From the NCBI GenBank assembly GCA_036505795.1, contig DASXSU010000091.1, positions 1 to 64,000 on the forward strand: a stretch of 64,000 nt of DNA. Reading direction: 5' to 3'. Both the position numbers and the translations under genes were made by a program. Below, one piece after another: positions 44,319-52,639 of the stretch (positions are counted from its first letter, which is position 1; each line of letters begins with the position of its first letter). The notes below the pieces were generated by a model. That model was not told where the DNA came from and searched no databases. It was given only the letters and a program-made list of their open reading frames with translations. The DNA is from NS-11 sp036505795 (GTDB taxonomy: Bacteria; Nitrospirota; Nitrospiria; Nitrospirales; NS-4).

Positions 44319-46286
44319 CTAGAATGAGTATTGCAGTCCGACGAGCACTAGCCGGTTTGGACTAGGGATCAGATCTTGCTGGTGCTCGTTGCCTCCGGGC
44401 ACAAAGGCGCGTTCGTTGAAAAGGTTGTAGACCGTGGCGGTCAGATCGAGATTCCGTAACCTGAAAATGTCTCGCCAGCGGAAGGTCAGCGTGGTTGCGT
44501 GTGAGGTGCCGGTGTTGCCGCCGGCAAGAGTCTTCCGCGAACCAAGAAACTGCGTGTCCACCGCGAAGGTGGTGTTCCGGCTCCATAGTGGAGTCACGAC
44601 ATCGACATAGAGGATATAGTACGGGCTGTCCACGCGGTGTGTACCGTTCTCATCCTTGGCGTTTTGCAGAACCCCGCCGAGGTGCACCATCCCGGCTGCC
44701 AACCAGCGTTTTCGCACATCCACTTCAAGCCCCCGGGCGGTAGATCTTCCCACATTCTGAAAAGAGACCAGATTGTCTCCGATACTTCGCTGCGCAATCA
44801 GATTATGGAAGGTGTAACTGAAGGCCGAGAGGGAAGCGGTGACTGCGAACGGGAAGGCATGGACAATCACGGCCTCGTAGGTGGTGATCTCCTCGATTCT
44901 CAAGCTCGGGTTGGCCGCGATTGTGACGTTGTCGGTGTAGAACAACTCATAGGGCGTCGGTGTCCGGGAAGCGGTTCCATACAGGAGCTTCAGCGTCGTG
45001 CTCGGAAGGTGGCGGTCCACGAGCGCTACGCGGTGATTCACGGTGCCCCCCGAATCCTTGTATTCGTCGAAGCGGACGCCGACTGTCAGATCGGTCAGTG
45101 ATCCAAGGGCGATTTGGTCCTGAACAAACAGCCCATAGGTCCAGGTCGGGGTATTAATATCCAGCATCACACCGGTCGCATCAAACAGCCTCTGCCGCAC
45201 GCGCAGGTCGCGCTCATAATCGCCGCCCGCCGTCAGACGGCTCCAGCTAGCGACGTCCCAGAAAAATTGCAGTTCGCTGCGGGTCCAGCTCGTCTGCAGT
45301 TGGTCCCGCAAATCTAACACGCCCACCGGCGGACCATTATCGATAAGGTAGTGCCCTTCATATGTGTAATTATTAAGGGACGTCCGAAGCGTCAAACTCT
45401 TGGTGGAATCAATAGCGTGGTAATATCGGATGTCTGAAAACAAGTAGTCGTCCCGTGTGGATGAGCCCTGCTGAGGAATCGTGGTGTAGGAGGCGGTGGG
45501 AATATCTTTCGTGCGGGTCGAGCCTGACAGGCTGACGGTCCACCCGCCATAGCGAAGTTTTGCGAATCCCAGCGTTGCGCGTTCTTTGTCGGCGTCGACA
45601 ATGTCTGGAAGGCCCGGGGATTTGACAATGCCATCGCCGTGCGAACGGAAGATGAGACCCGAGGCGAGTAGATCCACCTCATCGCCGAATTTCTTCCCGT
45701 ACGTCAGGACCGGGCGGAAGGTATCCTTGTTGCCGGCTTCCGCCTTCGCCGAGAGGCCGTGGAGATCCTCGCCGTCCTTGGTGATGATATTGATGGTCGC
45801 CAACAACGCGTCACTTCCATACAGTGTAGATCCCGGCCCCATGACAACTTCGATTTGACTCACCGCCTCGATCGGAATCGGCAAGAGATAATCGACCAAT
45901 GGCTGGTGATAGGCAGGGTCATTTACCCGGTACCCGTCCACTAACAACAGCACCCGGGTGCTGAAATCACCAGGAATCGAGAAGCCGCGAACGCCAAGGT
46001 TCAGATAGTTGCGATCATTGCGAATGTACATCCCGGCGACGCTGCGTAAGGCTTCGGCCAGGGTGCGATATCCGAATTCTGCAATTTCGCGCTGAGTAAT
46101 CACCGTTGTGGTGGCCGGGGAGTCGCTGGATTTTTGCGGACGCAGCGTGGCGGTGGTGACTTCCATGTCCATCAGTTGGCGGAATTCGGTCAGATTGGGA
46201 CGAGATGGGTCTGCGGCTTCGGCGGCCGGGCAGGTCGAAGACAGGCCAGAAGCCAGCACCCAGAGTCCGATCGTCCAGCGTTTCAC
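44319..46286 (-). CDS. TonB-dependent outer-membrane receptor
   Basis: The mature part has a plug domain (about 40-170 of the shorter form) including VLLLVDGYRVND and VVMGPGSTLYGSDALLATINIITK, followed by a beta-barrel ending with aromatic QYSF. The N-terminal MDMEVTTATLRPQKSSDSPATTTVIT segment resembles cobalamin- or siderophore-type receptors in which the plug follows a short conserved stretch. The substrate cannot be read. I start at the GTG at 46286 because a signal peptide follows directly; the ATG at 46355 would put it 23 residues inside. An inverted repeat lies about 95-117 bases upstream. Confidence 0.87.
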   Translation of the reverse strand: MKRWTIGLWVLASGLSSTCPAAEAADPSRPNLTEFRQLMDMEVTTATLRPQKSSDSPATTTVITQREIAEFGYRTLAEALRSVAGMYIRNDRNYLNLGVRGFSIPGDFSTRVLLLVDGYRVNDPAYHQPLVDYLLPIPIEAVSQIEVVMGPGSTLYGSDALLATINIITKDGEDLHGLSAKAEAGNKDTFRPVLTYGKKFGDEVDLLASGLIFRSHGDGIVKSPGLPDIVDADKERATLGFAKLRYGGWTVSLSGSTRTKDIPTASYTTIPQQGSSTRDDYLFSDIRYYHAIDSTKSLTLRTSLNNYTYEGHYLIDNGPPVGVLDLRDQLQTSWTRSELQFFWDVASWSRLTAGGDYERDLRVRQRLFDATGVMLDINTPTWTYGLFVQDQIALGSLTDLTVGVRFDEYKDSGGTVNHRVALVDRHLPSTTLKLLYGTASRTPTPYELFYTDNVTIAANPSLRIEEITTYEAVIVHAFPFAVTASLSAFSYTFHNLIAQRSIGDNLVSFQNVGRSTARGLEVDVRKRWLAAGMVHLGGVLQNAKDENGTHRVDSPYYILYVDVVTPLWSRNTTFAVDTQFLGSRKTLAGGNTGTSHATTLTFRWRDIFRLRNLDLTATVYNLFNERAFVPGGNEHQQDLIPSPNRLVLVGLQYSF

Positions 46287-46377
46287 GCCACTGCTCTCGT
46301 ACCCACCATTCGTTTGATGGCTTGCCTTGGCTCGCGCTGTCAAAGCCAAGAGCACTGTACCGCAATTTATTGTAATC

Positions 46378-46403
46378 GTCTGTCAGGGAAAACCTGACAA
46401 GAC
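46378..46403. promoter_or_regulatory. Inverted repeat TGTCAGG-N5-CCTGACA, possible operator
   Basis: TGTCAGG (46381-46387) and CCTGACA (46393-46399) are exact inverted copies. It lies between the TonB receptor and the nitroreductase genes, which diverge. Shape fits either a repressor operator or an mRNA hairpin. No T run follows in either direction. Confidence 0.45.
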
Positions 46404-46439
46404 CGATTGCTTCTCGGACCACAAGATCATAAGCTTTGA

Positions 46440-46459
46440 GGCCTGTGGCGACACAGGCC
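46440..46459 (+). promoter_or_regulatory. GNRA-tetraloop hairpin upstream of nitroreductase
   Basis: GGCCTGTG (46440-46447), GCGA loop, and CACAGGCC (46452-46459) form an 8-base-pair stem closed by a GNRA tetraloop. It lies 16 bases before the nitroreductase ATG and could control its translation. No known riboswitch consensus was recognised. Confidence 0.4.
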
Positions 46460-46474
46460 GGAGATGCGCGAACG

Positions 46475-47128
46475 ATGCAGAAACCAGCTCCGACCCAATA
46501 CCCCGTCCATGATCTGATTGAGCGACGGTGGAGTCCTAGAGCTTTTGCAGACCGCGCGGTCCCTGCAGAGGAGCTTTGCCGCATTTTCGAAGCCGCTCGA
46601 TGGGCGCCGTCTAGCGCCAACGAACAGCCATGGAGCTTTGTATTGACGACAAAGGAAGTCAAGACAGACTACGATCGGCTGTTCAGCTGCCTGCACCCTG
46701 GAAACCAGCTCTGGGCGGGGCAGGCGCCGGTGTTGATGCTGAGTATTGCGAAACTCAACTTTGACGAAGATCAGTCACCGAATCGGCATGCGTTTCATGA
46801 CGTCGGGATGGCAGTAGAGAATCTGATCCTGCAGGCGTTGACGCAGGGCATATTCGTGCACCAGATGGCAGGTTTTGAAGTGGAAAAGGCGCGAGACTTA
46901 CTCAATCTTCCGGCTGGGCATGAACCGGTCGCGATGATTGCGCTCGGGTATCTCGGCGACCCGAATACGCTGCCGGAGGAATTACGTCGTCGCGAAGGTG
47001 CATTGCGCACGAGGAGACCGATAACAGAGTTTGTCCATGCGGGACGATGGGGGCAGTCGTTATCCCCGCTTAACGTCTCGGCGCTCCCCGGTAACCCGCC
47101 TGTCACACGGGCCGGCGGCCCTGAATGA
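46475..47128 (+). CDS. Nitroreductase-family oxidoreductase
   Basis: The 217-residue protein has the FMN-binding fold: RRWSPRAF near the N-terminus, ARWAPSSANEQPW and the C-terminal GYLGDP segment. Family members reduce nitro compounds, quinones or flavins with NAD(P)H. It starts at the ATG at 46475 because the longer frame would begin inside the hairpin and lacks homologous residues. It overlaps the convergent small membrane protein gene by 26 bases. Confidence 0.88.
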   Translation: MQKPAPTQYPVHDLIERRWSPRAFADRAVPAEELCRIFEAARWAPSSANEQPWSFVLTTKEVKTDYDRLFSCLHPGNQLWAGQAPVLMLSIAKLNFDEDQSPNRHAFHDVGMAVENLILQALTQGIFVHQMAGFEVEKARDLLNLPAGHEPVAMIALGYLGDPNTLPEELRRREGALRTRRPITEFVHAGRWGQSLSPLNVSALPGNPPVTRAGGPE

Positions 47129-47252
47129 TTCGTATCAAGAGGACTGCCACAGCGATGATCAGAAGAATATGGATGTATCCCCCCAGCGTGTAAGACGAAA
47201 CAAGCCCGAGGGCCCACAGCACCAAGAGGATCACAAAGATTGTCCACAACAT
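47103..47252 (-). CDS. Small lmo0937-like two-helix membrane protein
   Basis: A 49-residue protein consists of two hydrophobic stretches (about 2-19 and 25-43) with the sequence MLWTIFVILLVLWALG, which matches the lmo0937 family of small membrane proteins. The GGAGGGAG ribosome site lies 7 bases before the ATG at 47252, so the longer frame to 47306 is rejected. The family is often stress-induced, but its role is unknown. Confidence 0.8.
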   Translation of the reverse strand: MLWTIFVILLVLWALGLVSSYTLGGYIHILLIIAVAVLLIRIIQGRRPV

Positions 47253-47329
47253 GTTCTGCTCCCTCCGCAAGGTTAAAGGGCTGCAGTATACCACGTCAGG
47301 AGGCAAAGGCTCCTCAGGGTATCGAACCT

Positions 47330-47779
47330 CTATTGAGGAGACTTTTCGGGAGGTCCTTGATAGGGAACAGTTGGAGATGTACGCCGTAAAACAGGCCCAG
47401 ACACAGCGCCCCAGGAGCCGTCATATCGCCACTGACGGGCAATACCTCCTGAATCATAGGTAATCGTCACGTGATCGCCAGATCCTCGAAATCGCCACTC
47501 AGCTACGGCGTCTCCGTTGGTAAACAGGGTGAGCTGTTGCGGGCGTCCGTTTTCTCGGATGTGTTGTTTCCGCGTCTGGCCAAGAGACCGATTAAACTGA
47601 TCCCCCAGGCAGCGGGAGTCTGTGGCAGGACAGAAAACCGATAGCCCGAACACGACATAATCGGCATGGGTTTGCCCCGACTCTGCGGGAGGTGGCACGG
47701 TATATGACCTACAGCCATAGATCGCCATTAGGACGAGCGTCAGCGTCAGTAAGGTCAGGTATCTTGTTTGCATGGTCAT
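47330..47779 (-). CDS. Hypothetical lipoprotein
   Basis: The 149-residue protein has a signal peptide ending in a lipobox-like MAIYGC with the Cys at about residue 23. The remaining domain contains two Cys and several Trp-containing beta strands. I do not recognise the family. It lies alone between leftward and rightward genes. The ATG has no clear ribosome site; a second ATG is 2 codons further on. Confidence 0.6.
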   Translation of the reverse strand: MTMQTRYLTLLTLTLVLMAIYGCRSYTVPPPAESGQTHADYVVFGLSVFCPATDSRCLGDQFNRSLGQTRKQHIRENGRPQQLTLFTNGDAVAEWRFRGSGDHVTITYDSGGIARQWRYDGSWGAVSGPVLRRTSPTVPYQGPPEKSPQ

Positions 47780-47823
47780 TAGTAGACTTTTCGGAGGAAT
47801 TTCATACTTTTATGAGCCCGCCC

Positions 47824-47863
47824 TCGACTTAAGTCGACTTACTCAAGGGCGCGATCTGCCCTT
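47824..47863. other. Palindrome and small hairpin between divergent genes
   Basis: TCGACTTAAGTCGA (47824-47837) is a perfect 14-base palindrome, followed by AAGGGC-N7-GCCCTT (47845-47863). They lie upstream of the promoter at 47921. A dimeric regulator site is possible but unproven. Confidence 0.35.
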
Positions 47864-47920
47864 AAATGGTATAACTACGTACATTATATCGGTTTTTCCG
47901 CGTACAATCGTTCAATCGCG

Positions 47921-47949
47921 TTGACACCAGGTTCCTGATAGGCCATAAT
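47921..47949 (+). promoter_or_regulatory. Strong sigma70 promoter of the 47991 gene
   Basis: TTGACA (47921-47926), a 17-base spacer and CATAAT (47944-47949) give a predicted start near 47956, with a leader of about 35 bases and a GAGAGG ribosome site. Confidence 0.7.
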
Positions 47950-47990
47950 ACCAACTAGGTATTTAGTAGTAATAATCGAGAGGCGCGCTT

Positions 47991-48764
47991 ATGACCTGGT
48001 TGTTTCCCATCCAACTTCACACTGAATTCCTGCCGTATCTGCTCGGGGTCTTGGGCCTGCTGATGACCTGGGAATTACATGATATCGAACTGCGGGCGGG
48101 TCGGATTAAGCCCCGCGCAGCGCGAACCATCCGGAAATGGGTCAAAAGTCACGGCGGCATCCGCATGTACATTATTGCGACTCCGATTGATACGAATACG
48201 TGCGAGATTTGCCGGCAGGCTCGAGGAAAGGTCTTCTCATCAGCGCAGAGAAACAAGAAAGGCTTTCGACCCATGGCGACGCTCTGCGTCAATCCTGCCG
48301 GGTGTCGGTGTGAACTTGTCGGCTTGATTGGGAACTGGCCCGAGGCCGAGCGGCTCTCAAAGACTCTGAGGGAATCCGAGGAGCCGCCTACTTTATCTGA
48401 AGTTGAAATGATTCAACTCGCGTCATCGGCGGGCTCTCTGCCAGGCGGGCCGGATCGCCTGGGCTTATATTTGTTGGAAGCATTACAGTCAGAAGGAACC
48501 AATCCCAATTTTTCGATGTCACGGTACCGGTCGCTGATCTGTCAGGCCCTTGACGGCACTCAGCACCCCTATATCGTTCCGGCGTACTTGAGGTTGAGCG
48601 ATCTCTTGGAGCGCGGGAGCAATCTGTCAGCGGCGCTCAGCGTCGTCGATGAATTCCTCACTGTAGCAAAAACAGGCCTCGGTCCGCATGCGCCGACTCG
48701 TCTTCAAACCAAGGTCATGACCATTCGCAGGTGGCGTCTCTTGAAACGCTTGAAGAGTCAGTAA
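47991..48764 (+). CDS. Hypothetical membrane-anchored protein with MuF-like Cys motif
   Basis: The 257-residue protein has an N-terminal hydrophobic helix (about 12-27), then a segment with TNTCEICRQARGKVF and, 25 residues later, a GCRCEL. This resembles the C-terminal motif of the phage Mu gpF-like minor head family (C-x2-C ... GKVF ... NCRC), but here the context is a membrane-anchored protein and no phage genes are near. The remaining 130 residues are helical and TPR-like. Its role is unknown. Confidence 0.6.
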   Translation: MTWLFPIQLHTEFLPYLLGVLGLLMTWELHDIELRAGRIKPRAARTIRKWVKSHGGIRMYIIATPIDTNTCEICRQARGKVFSSAQRNKKGFRPMATLCVNPAGCRCELVGLIGNWPEAERLSKTLRESEEPPTLSEVEMIQLASSAGSLPGGPDRLGLYLLEALQSEGTNPNFSMSRYRSLICQALDGTQHPYIVPAYLRLSDLLERGSNLSAALSVVDEFLTVAKTGLGPHAPTRLQTKVMTIRRWRLLKRLKSQ

Positions 48765-48833
48765 CTCCTTCCTGAACGGCCTCCGCCAATGTCAACGAGG
48801 GTCGGACGTTCGCTAGCGGGTATTCCACTACAG

Positions 48834-48851
48834 TGTGGCGTGCGCGCCACA
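48834..48851. other. Hairpin after the 47991 gene
   Basis: TGTGGCG (48834-48840), TGCG loop and CGCCACA (48845-48851) form a 7-base-pair stem without a T run. The remainder of 48765-48987 holds a short direct repeat AGACCGCT (48885-48903) and no gene. Confidence 0.4.
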
Positions 48852-48987
48852 GGGTAGGCCATCTCTCCTACGTAATAGCCGCCTCAGACCGCTTTAGACC
48901 GCTAGCATCAGGATATTTACTCTTGAGAGGCTCGGTACAATTCTTGCTGTCTCTTACTGTAAAATAACTTTACCGGGAGGTCTGGTC

Positions 48988-49230
48988 ATGGAGGAACAGG
49001 GTGGATCGGCAGTTCGCGCAATTGCGCTTCTCGTCATCGGCGGGGCCGTCCTTGGAGCCGCGGCCGGGTTGATATACGCGCCAAAGACGGGCCGGGAAAA
49101 CCGAAAGGAACTTACGCAGTATGCAAACAAGGTACGCAAGGAAGTCGCCGGCGTCGCACACCGAACGAAGGCGAGCTTCGAAGTAGCTTTCGAGAAGGGG
49201 CGGGCCTTGCTCGAATCTCCAAGCGCGTAG
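48988..49230 (+). CDS. YtxH-domain small protein
   Basis: The 80-residue protein has a glycine-rich hydrophobic helix (about 10-30), the family-specific YAPKTGRENRKEL and an amphipathic C-terminus. YtxH proteins are small stress-related membrane-associated proteins with no defined biochemical role. A GGGAGG ribosome site lies 8 bases before the ATG. A strong terminator hairpin follows. Confidence 0.8.
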   Translation: MEEQGGSAVRAIALLVIGGAVLGAAAGLIYAPKTGRENRKELTQYANKVRKEVAGVAHRTKASFEVAFEKGRALLESPSA

Positions 49231-49262
49231 CCTCCCGAAACAAGCGAGTCTTTAGGCTGATA

Positions 49263-49307
49263 GACGGACGCGCAATTGCAGCGCGAACGGCGTCCGTCCT
49301 TCTCTCT
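49263..49307 (+). terminator. Terminator of the YtxH gene
   Basis: GACGGACGC (49263-49271) pairs with GCGTCCGTC (49290-49298); the T-rich run CTTCTCTCTT follows. It precedes the fusA promoter. Confidence 0.6.
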
Positions 49308-49362
49308 TCCGAAGTGAGGCCCAAGATTGTGGTCAGGCCTCATGCCTAGGCGGCTTTTGCAC

Positions 49363-49391
49363 TTGACCCCCCACCGAGTTTTCAGTAAAAT
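49363..49391 (+). promoter_or_regulatory. Promoter of fusA
   Basis: TTGACC (49363-49368), a 17-base spacer and TAAAAT (49386-49391) predict a leader of about 130 bases before the fusA ATG. The leader contains a CCACG-CTTC-CGTGG hairpin. Confidence 0.65.
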
Positions 49392-49527
49392 GAACCGTTA
49401 GTCGCTTGCACTGATCCCTGCCATCCTTTTCCATATTCCCACGCTTCCGTGGCACTAAGAGGGAAAACAGAAGGCAAGTAAGGGTTTCGCAACGTGCGTC
49501 GCAAAAGTAAAGGTAAGGTTACCGGAC

Positions 49528-51612
49528 ATGGCGAGGTCACACGAACTTAGCAAACTCAGAAATATCGGGATCATGGCTCACATCGACGCCGGGAAAACGA
49601 CCACGACCGAGCGGATACTGTATTACACCGGTGTGGCCCATAAGATTGGTGAGGTGCACGACGGCGCCACGGTCATGGACTACATGGATCAGGAAAGGGA
49701 GCGTGGTATCACGATCACCTCTGCTGCCACGACCTGCGAATGGCGCAAGCATCGCATCAATATTATTGACACGCCCGGGCACGTAGACTTCACCATCGAG
49801 GTCGAGCGCTCCCTGCGCGTATTGGACGGAGCCGTAGCCGTATTCGACGCGGTACAGGGTGTAGAGCCTCAGTCCGAGACGGTCTGGCGCCAGGCGGACC
49901 GGTACAAAGTCCCGCGCATCGTCTTCATCAATAAGATGGACCGCATGGGCGCCGATTTCTTCATGAGCGTCAAAAGCATCGTGGACCGCTTAGGCGCCAA
50001 TCCGGTCCCCATCCAGCTTCCCATCGGTCGCGAGGGAGAGTTCAAAGGCCACATTGATCTCATCGCGATGAAGGCGATCACTTTCAAGGACGAGACCAAA
50101 GGCGCAAAGTACGATGTTGAAGAAATTCCGGCCGATCTCCGCGAGCAGGCCCAGGCGTATAGAGAGAAAATGATCGAAGCGGTCGCCGAGTTTGACGACA
50201 CGATCATGGAAAAATATCTGAACGGCAAGGAACTGAGTGAAGAGGAAATCCGGCGATGTATTCGCAATGGCACGATTGCGCGGAAGATTACTCCGGTCTT
50301 GACCGGCGCGGCCTTTAAAAACAAGGGCGTCCAGCACTTGCTTGACGCAGTGGTGGATTACCTGCCGTCGCCCATGGACATTCTGCCGGTGCAAGGATTC
50401 AGCCTCGACGGCCTGAAAACCATCGAGCGAAAACCTTCCGATAGTGAGCCGCTTGCAGCCATCGCCTTTAAGATGCTGAACGACTCGCATATCGGCCAGT
50501 TGACCTTCGTGCGGGTGTATTCCGGAACGATGCAGCAGGGCATGAACCTGTACAACGCAACCAAAGACAAGTCAGAGCGGGCCAGCCGTCTGGTGAAGAT
50601 GCATGCCGACAAACGCGAAGAAATCGATGCCGTCTATGCGGGCGAGATCGCGGCGGTCGTGGGGATGAAGTTCGCCACCACGGGTGACACCTTATGCGAC
50701 GAGAAACACCCCATCATGTTGGAAGTGATGAAGTTCCCGGAGCCGGTCATTTCCATGGCGATTGAGCCCAAGACGAAACAAGATCAAGAGAAGATGGGAT
50801 ATGCCTTAAATCGTCTCGCCCTGGAAGACCCTACCTTCAAAGTCAAGACCGAGGAGGAAACCGGCGAAGTGGTCATTTCCGGCATGGGTGAGCTCCATCT
50901 GGAAATCCTTGTGGACCGGTTGAAACGCGAATTCAAAGTGGAGGCGAACACCGGGGCGCCCGAAGTCTCTTACCGCGAAGCCATTACCGCCGAAGCCGAG
51001 GCTGAAGGCAAGCATATCAAGCAAAGCGGAGGCCGGGGGCAATATGGTCACGCGGTGTTGACCGTCAAGCCGGGCGAGGCCGGTACAGGCCTGGTCTTTG
51101 AAAATGACATCCGCGGCGGCGCCATCCCCAGAGAGTTTATTCCGGCGATCGAGAAGGGCGTGGAGGAAGGAATCACAGCGGGTCCGCTCGCAGGCTTTCC
51201 GCTCCTGGATATCGAGGTGCACCTCATCGACGGGTCTTACCACGATGTGGACTCGAATGAGATGGCATTCAAGATTGCGGGCAACATGGCGTTTAAAGCC
51301 GCGGTATTGCGAGCCAAGCCGCAGCTATTGGAGCCGATCATGCGCGTCGAGGTCGTGACGCCGAATGAATTCACCGGCGACGTGATCGGAGATCTCAATT
51401 CGCGGCGAGGGCAGATCGTGGGCATGAACACCCGCGCGACGGCGACGGCGGTGGAAGCGCTCGTCCCGCTTGCGACAATGTTCGGCTATGCCACAGTCGT
51501 CCGCTCTAAGACGCAGGGCCGGGCGACGTTCACCATGGAATTTAAGGAATATCAGGCTTGTCCTAAGTCGGTACAGGAGGCGATTATCGCCAAGTACACC
51601 GGCAAGGAATAA
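49528..51612 (+). CDS. fusA: Elongation factor G
   Basis: EF-G translocates the ribosome. The 694-residue GTPase has AHIDAGKTTTTERIL (G1), the DTPGHVDF (G3) and NKMD (G4) motifs and the five-domain layout through to the C-terminal ribosome-binding domain. The gene stands alone rather than in the usual rpsL-rpsG-fusA-tuf group, so this could be either a relocated sole copy or a second EF-G. It lies directly upstream of the pdh genes, which have their own promoter. Confidence 0.95.
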   Translation: MARSHELSKLRNIGIMAHIDAGKTTTTERILYYTGVAHKIGEVHDGATVMDYMDQERERGITITSAATTCEWRKHRINIIDTPGHVDFTIEVERSLRVLDGAVAVFDAVQGVEPQSETVWRQADRYKVPRIVFINKMDRMGADFFMSVKSIVDRLGANPVPIQLPIGREGEFKGHIDLIAMKAITFKDETKGAKYDVEEIPADLREQAQAYREKMIEAVAEFDDTIMEKYLNGKELSEEEIRRCIRNGTIARKITPVLTGAAFKNKGVQHLLDAVVDYLPSPMDILPVQGFSLDGLKTIERKPSDSEPLAAIAFKMLNDSHIGQLTFVRVYSGTMQQGMNLYNATKDKSERASRLVKMHADKREEIDAVYAGEIAAVVGMKFATTGDTLCDEKHPIMLEVMKFPEPVISMAIEPKTKQDQEKMGYALNRLALEDPTFKVKTEEETGEVVISGMGELHLEILVDRLKREFKVEANTGAPEVSYREAITAEAEAEGKHIKQSGGRGQYGHAVLTVKPGEAGTGLVFENDIRGGAIPREFIPAIEKGVEEGITAGPLAGFPLLDIEVHLIDGSYHDVDSNEMAFKIAGNMAFKAAVLRAKPQLLEPIMRVEVVTPNEFTGDVIGDLNSRRGQIVGMNTRATATAVEALVPLATMFGYATVVRSKTQGRATFTMEFKEYQACPKSVQEAIIAKYTGKE

Positions 51613-51638
51613 GTTCTCCTGGCTCGTACTCGCCTTCA

Positions 51639-51667
51639 TTGAAACTCCGTCGCGCGCAGTCTACAAT
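51639..51667 (+). promoter_or_regulatory. Promoter giving leaderless pdhA mRNA
   Basis: TTGAAA (51639-51644), a 17-base spacer and TACAAT (51662-51667) end 6 bases before a GTG at 51674 that matches the family start. Confidence 0.6.
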
Positions 51668-51673
51668 AAGTTT

Positions 51674-52639
51674 GTGGATCGGGTCCTTCTTCTAAATCTC
51701 TACAAACAGATGCTGCTGATCCGCCGCTTTGAGGAGCGCACTGCGGAGATGTACGCTCTTGGGAAGATCGGCGGTTTTTGCCATCTTTATATCGGGGAGG
51801 AGGCGGTGGCGGTCGGCGCCATCGATGTCCTCCGATCCGATGACTATGTCTTCTCCTCCTATCGCGATCATGGTCATTGCCTGGCCAGGGGGTCCGATCC
51901 CAAAGCGGTCATGGCGGAACTCTTCGGCCGCAGCACCGGTTTGTGTGGAGGCAAGGGCGGCTCGATGCACCTCATCGACATCGAGCGCCGCTTCATGGGG
52001 GGCTACGCCATCGTCGGCGGCCATCTCCCGCTGGCGGCCGGCGCGGCGTTCGCCGTGAACTATCGCGGCGGTGATCAGGTCGTCCTCTGCTTTTTCGGAG
52101 AAGGCGCGGTCCCGAGCGGCGCCTGCCACGAGACTCTCAATCTCGCTGCAATGTGGAAACTGCCCGTCCTCTTTCTCTGCGAGAACAACCGTTACGGGAT
52201 GGGCACTCCGGTCGAGCGGTCGGTGGCTCTGTACACCGATGTGTCGAAAAATGCCATTGCCTACGGGATTGAGTCCGCGTGTGTGGATGGGATGGACGTA
52301 TTGGCCGTGCGCGACGCGACACTCAAGGCCGTCGACAAAATGCGGACCGACAAGCGCCCCTATTTCCTCGAGGCCTTAACCTACCGCTTCCTCGGACATT
52401 CGATGGCTGACCCAGCGCACGGGCATTATCGTGCGAAGAGCGAAGTGGATGAGGCGAAAAAGCGCGATCCGCTGCTTGTCCTCAAGATCAAACTCTTAGG
52501 CGAGCGAGCGGCGACTGAAGCGGATTTTGCGACCATTGAAGCGGAGGTCAAGAAAATCGTAGATGAGGCTGTGGACTTTGCCGAGAAGAGTCCCGCGCCC
52601 TCCCTTGAAGCCTTGTCAGAGGACGTCTACACCATATGA
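51674..52639 (+). CDS. pdhA: Pyruvate dehydrogenase E1 component, alpha subunit
   Basis: PdhA and PdhB form the thiamine-diphosphate E1 that decarboxylates pyruvate. PdhA has the TPP motif here as FFGEGAVPSGACHETLNLAAMW...ENN, and conserved GGFCHLYIGEEAVAVG. The in-frame reading from 51470 would run into fusA; the GTG at 51674, just downstream of a promoter, gives 321 residues and begins a few residues before the conserved LYKQMLLIRRFEE. It overlaps pdhB by 4 bases. Acetoin or branched-chain oxoacid E1 alpha are similar, and only the pathway context favours pyruvate. Confidence 0.87.
   Translation: MDRVLLLNLYKQMLLIRRFEERTAEMYALGKIGGFCHLYIGEEAVAVGAIDVLRSDDYVFSSYRDHGHCLARGSDPKAVMAELFGRSTGLCGGKGGSMHLIDIERRFMGGYAIVGGHLPLAAGAAFAVNYRGGDQVVLCFFGEGAVPSGACHETLNLAAMWKLPVLFLCENNRYGMGTPVERSVALYTDVSKNAIAYGIESACVDGMDVLAVRDATLKAVDKMRTDKRPYFLEALTYRFLGHSMADPAHGHYRAKSEVDEAKKRDPLLVLKIKLLGERAATEADFATIEAEVKKIVDEAVDFAEKSPAPSLEALSEDVYTI

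Noticed and set aside
46440..46475. Cobalamin riboswitch before nitroreductase
   Set aside because: Only a single hairpin is present and no B12-box-like conserved element was found.
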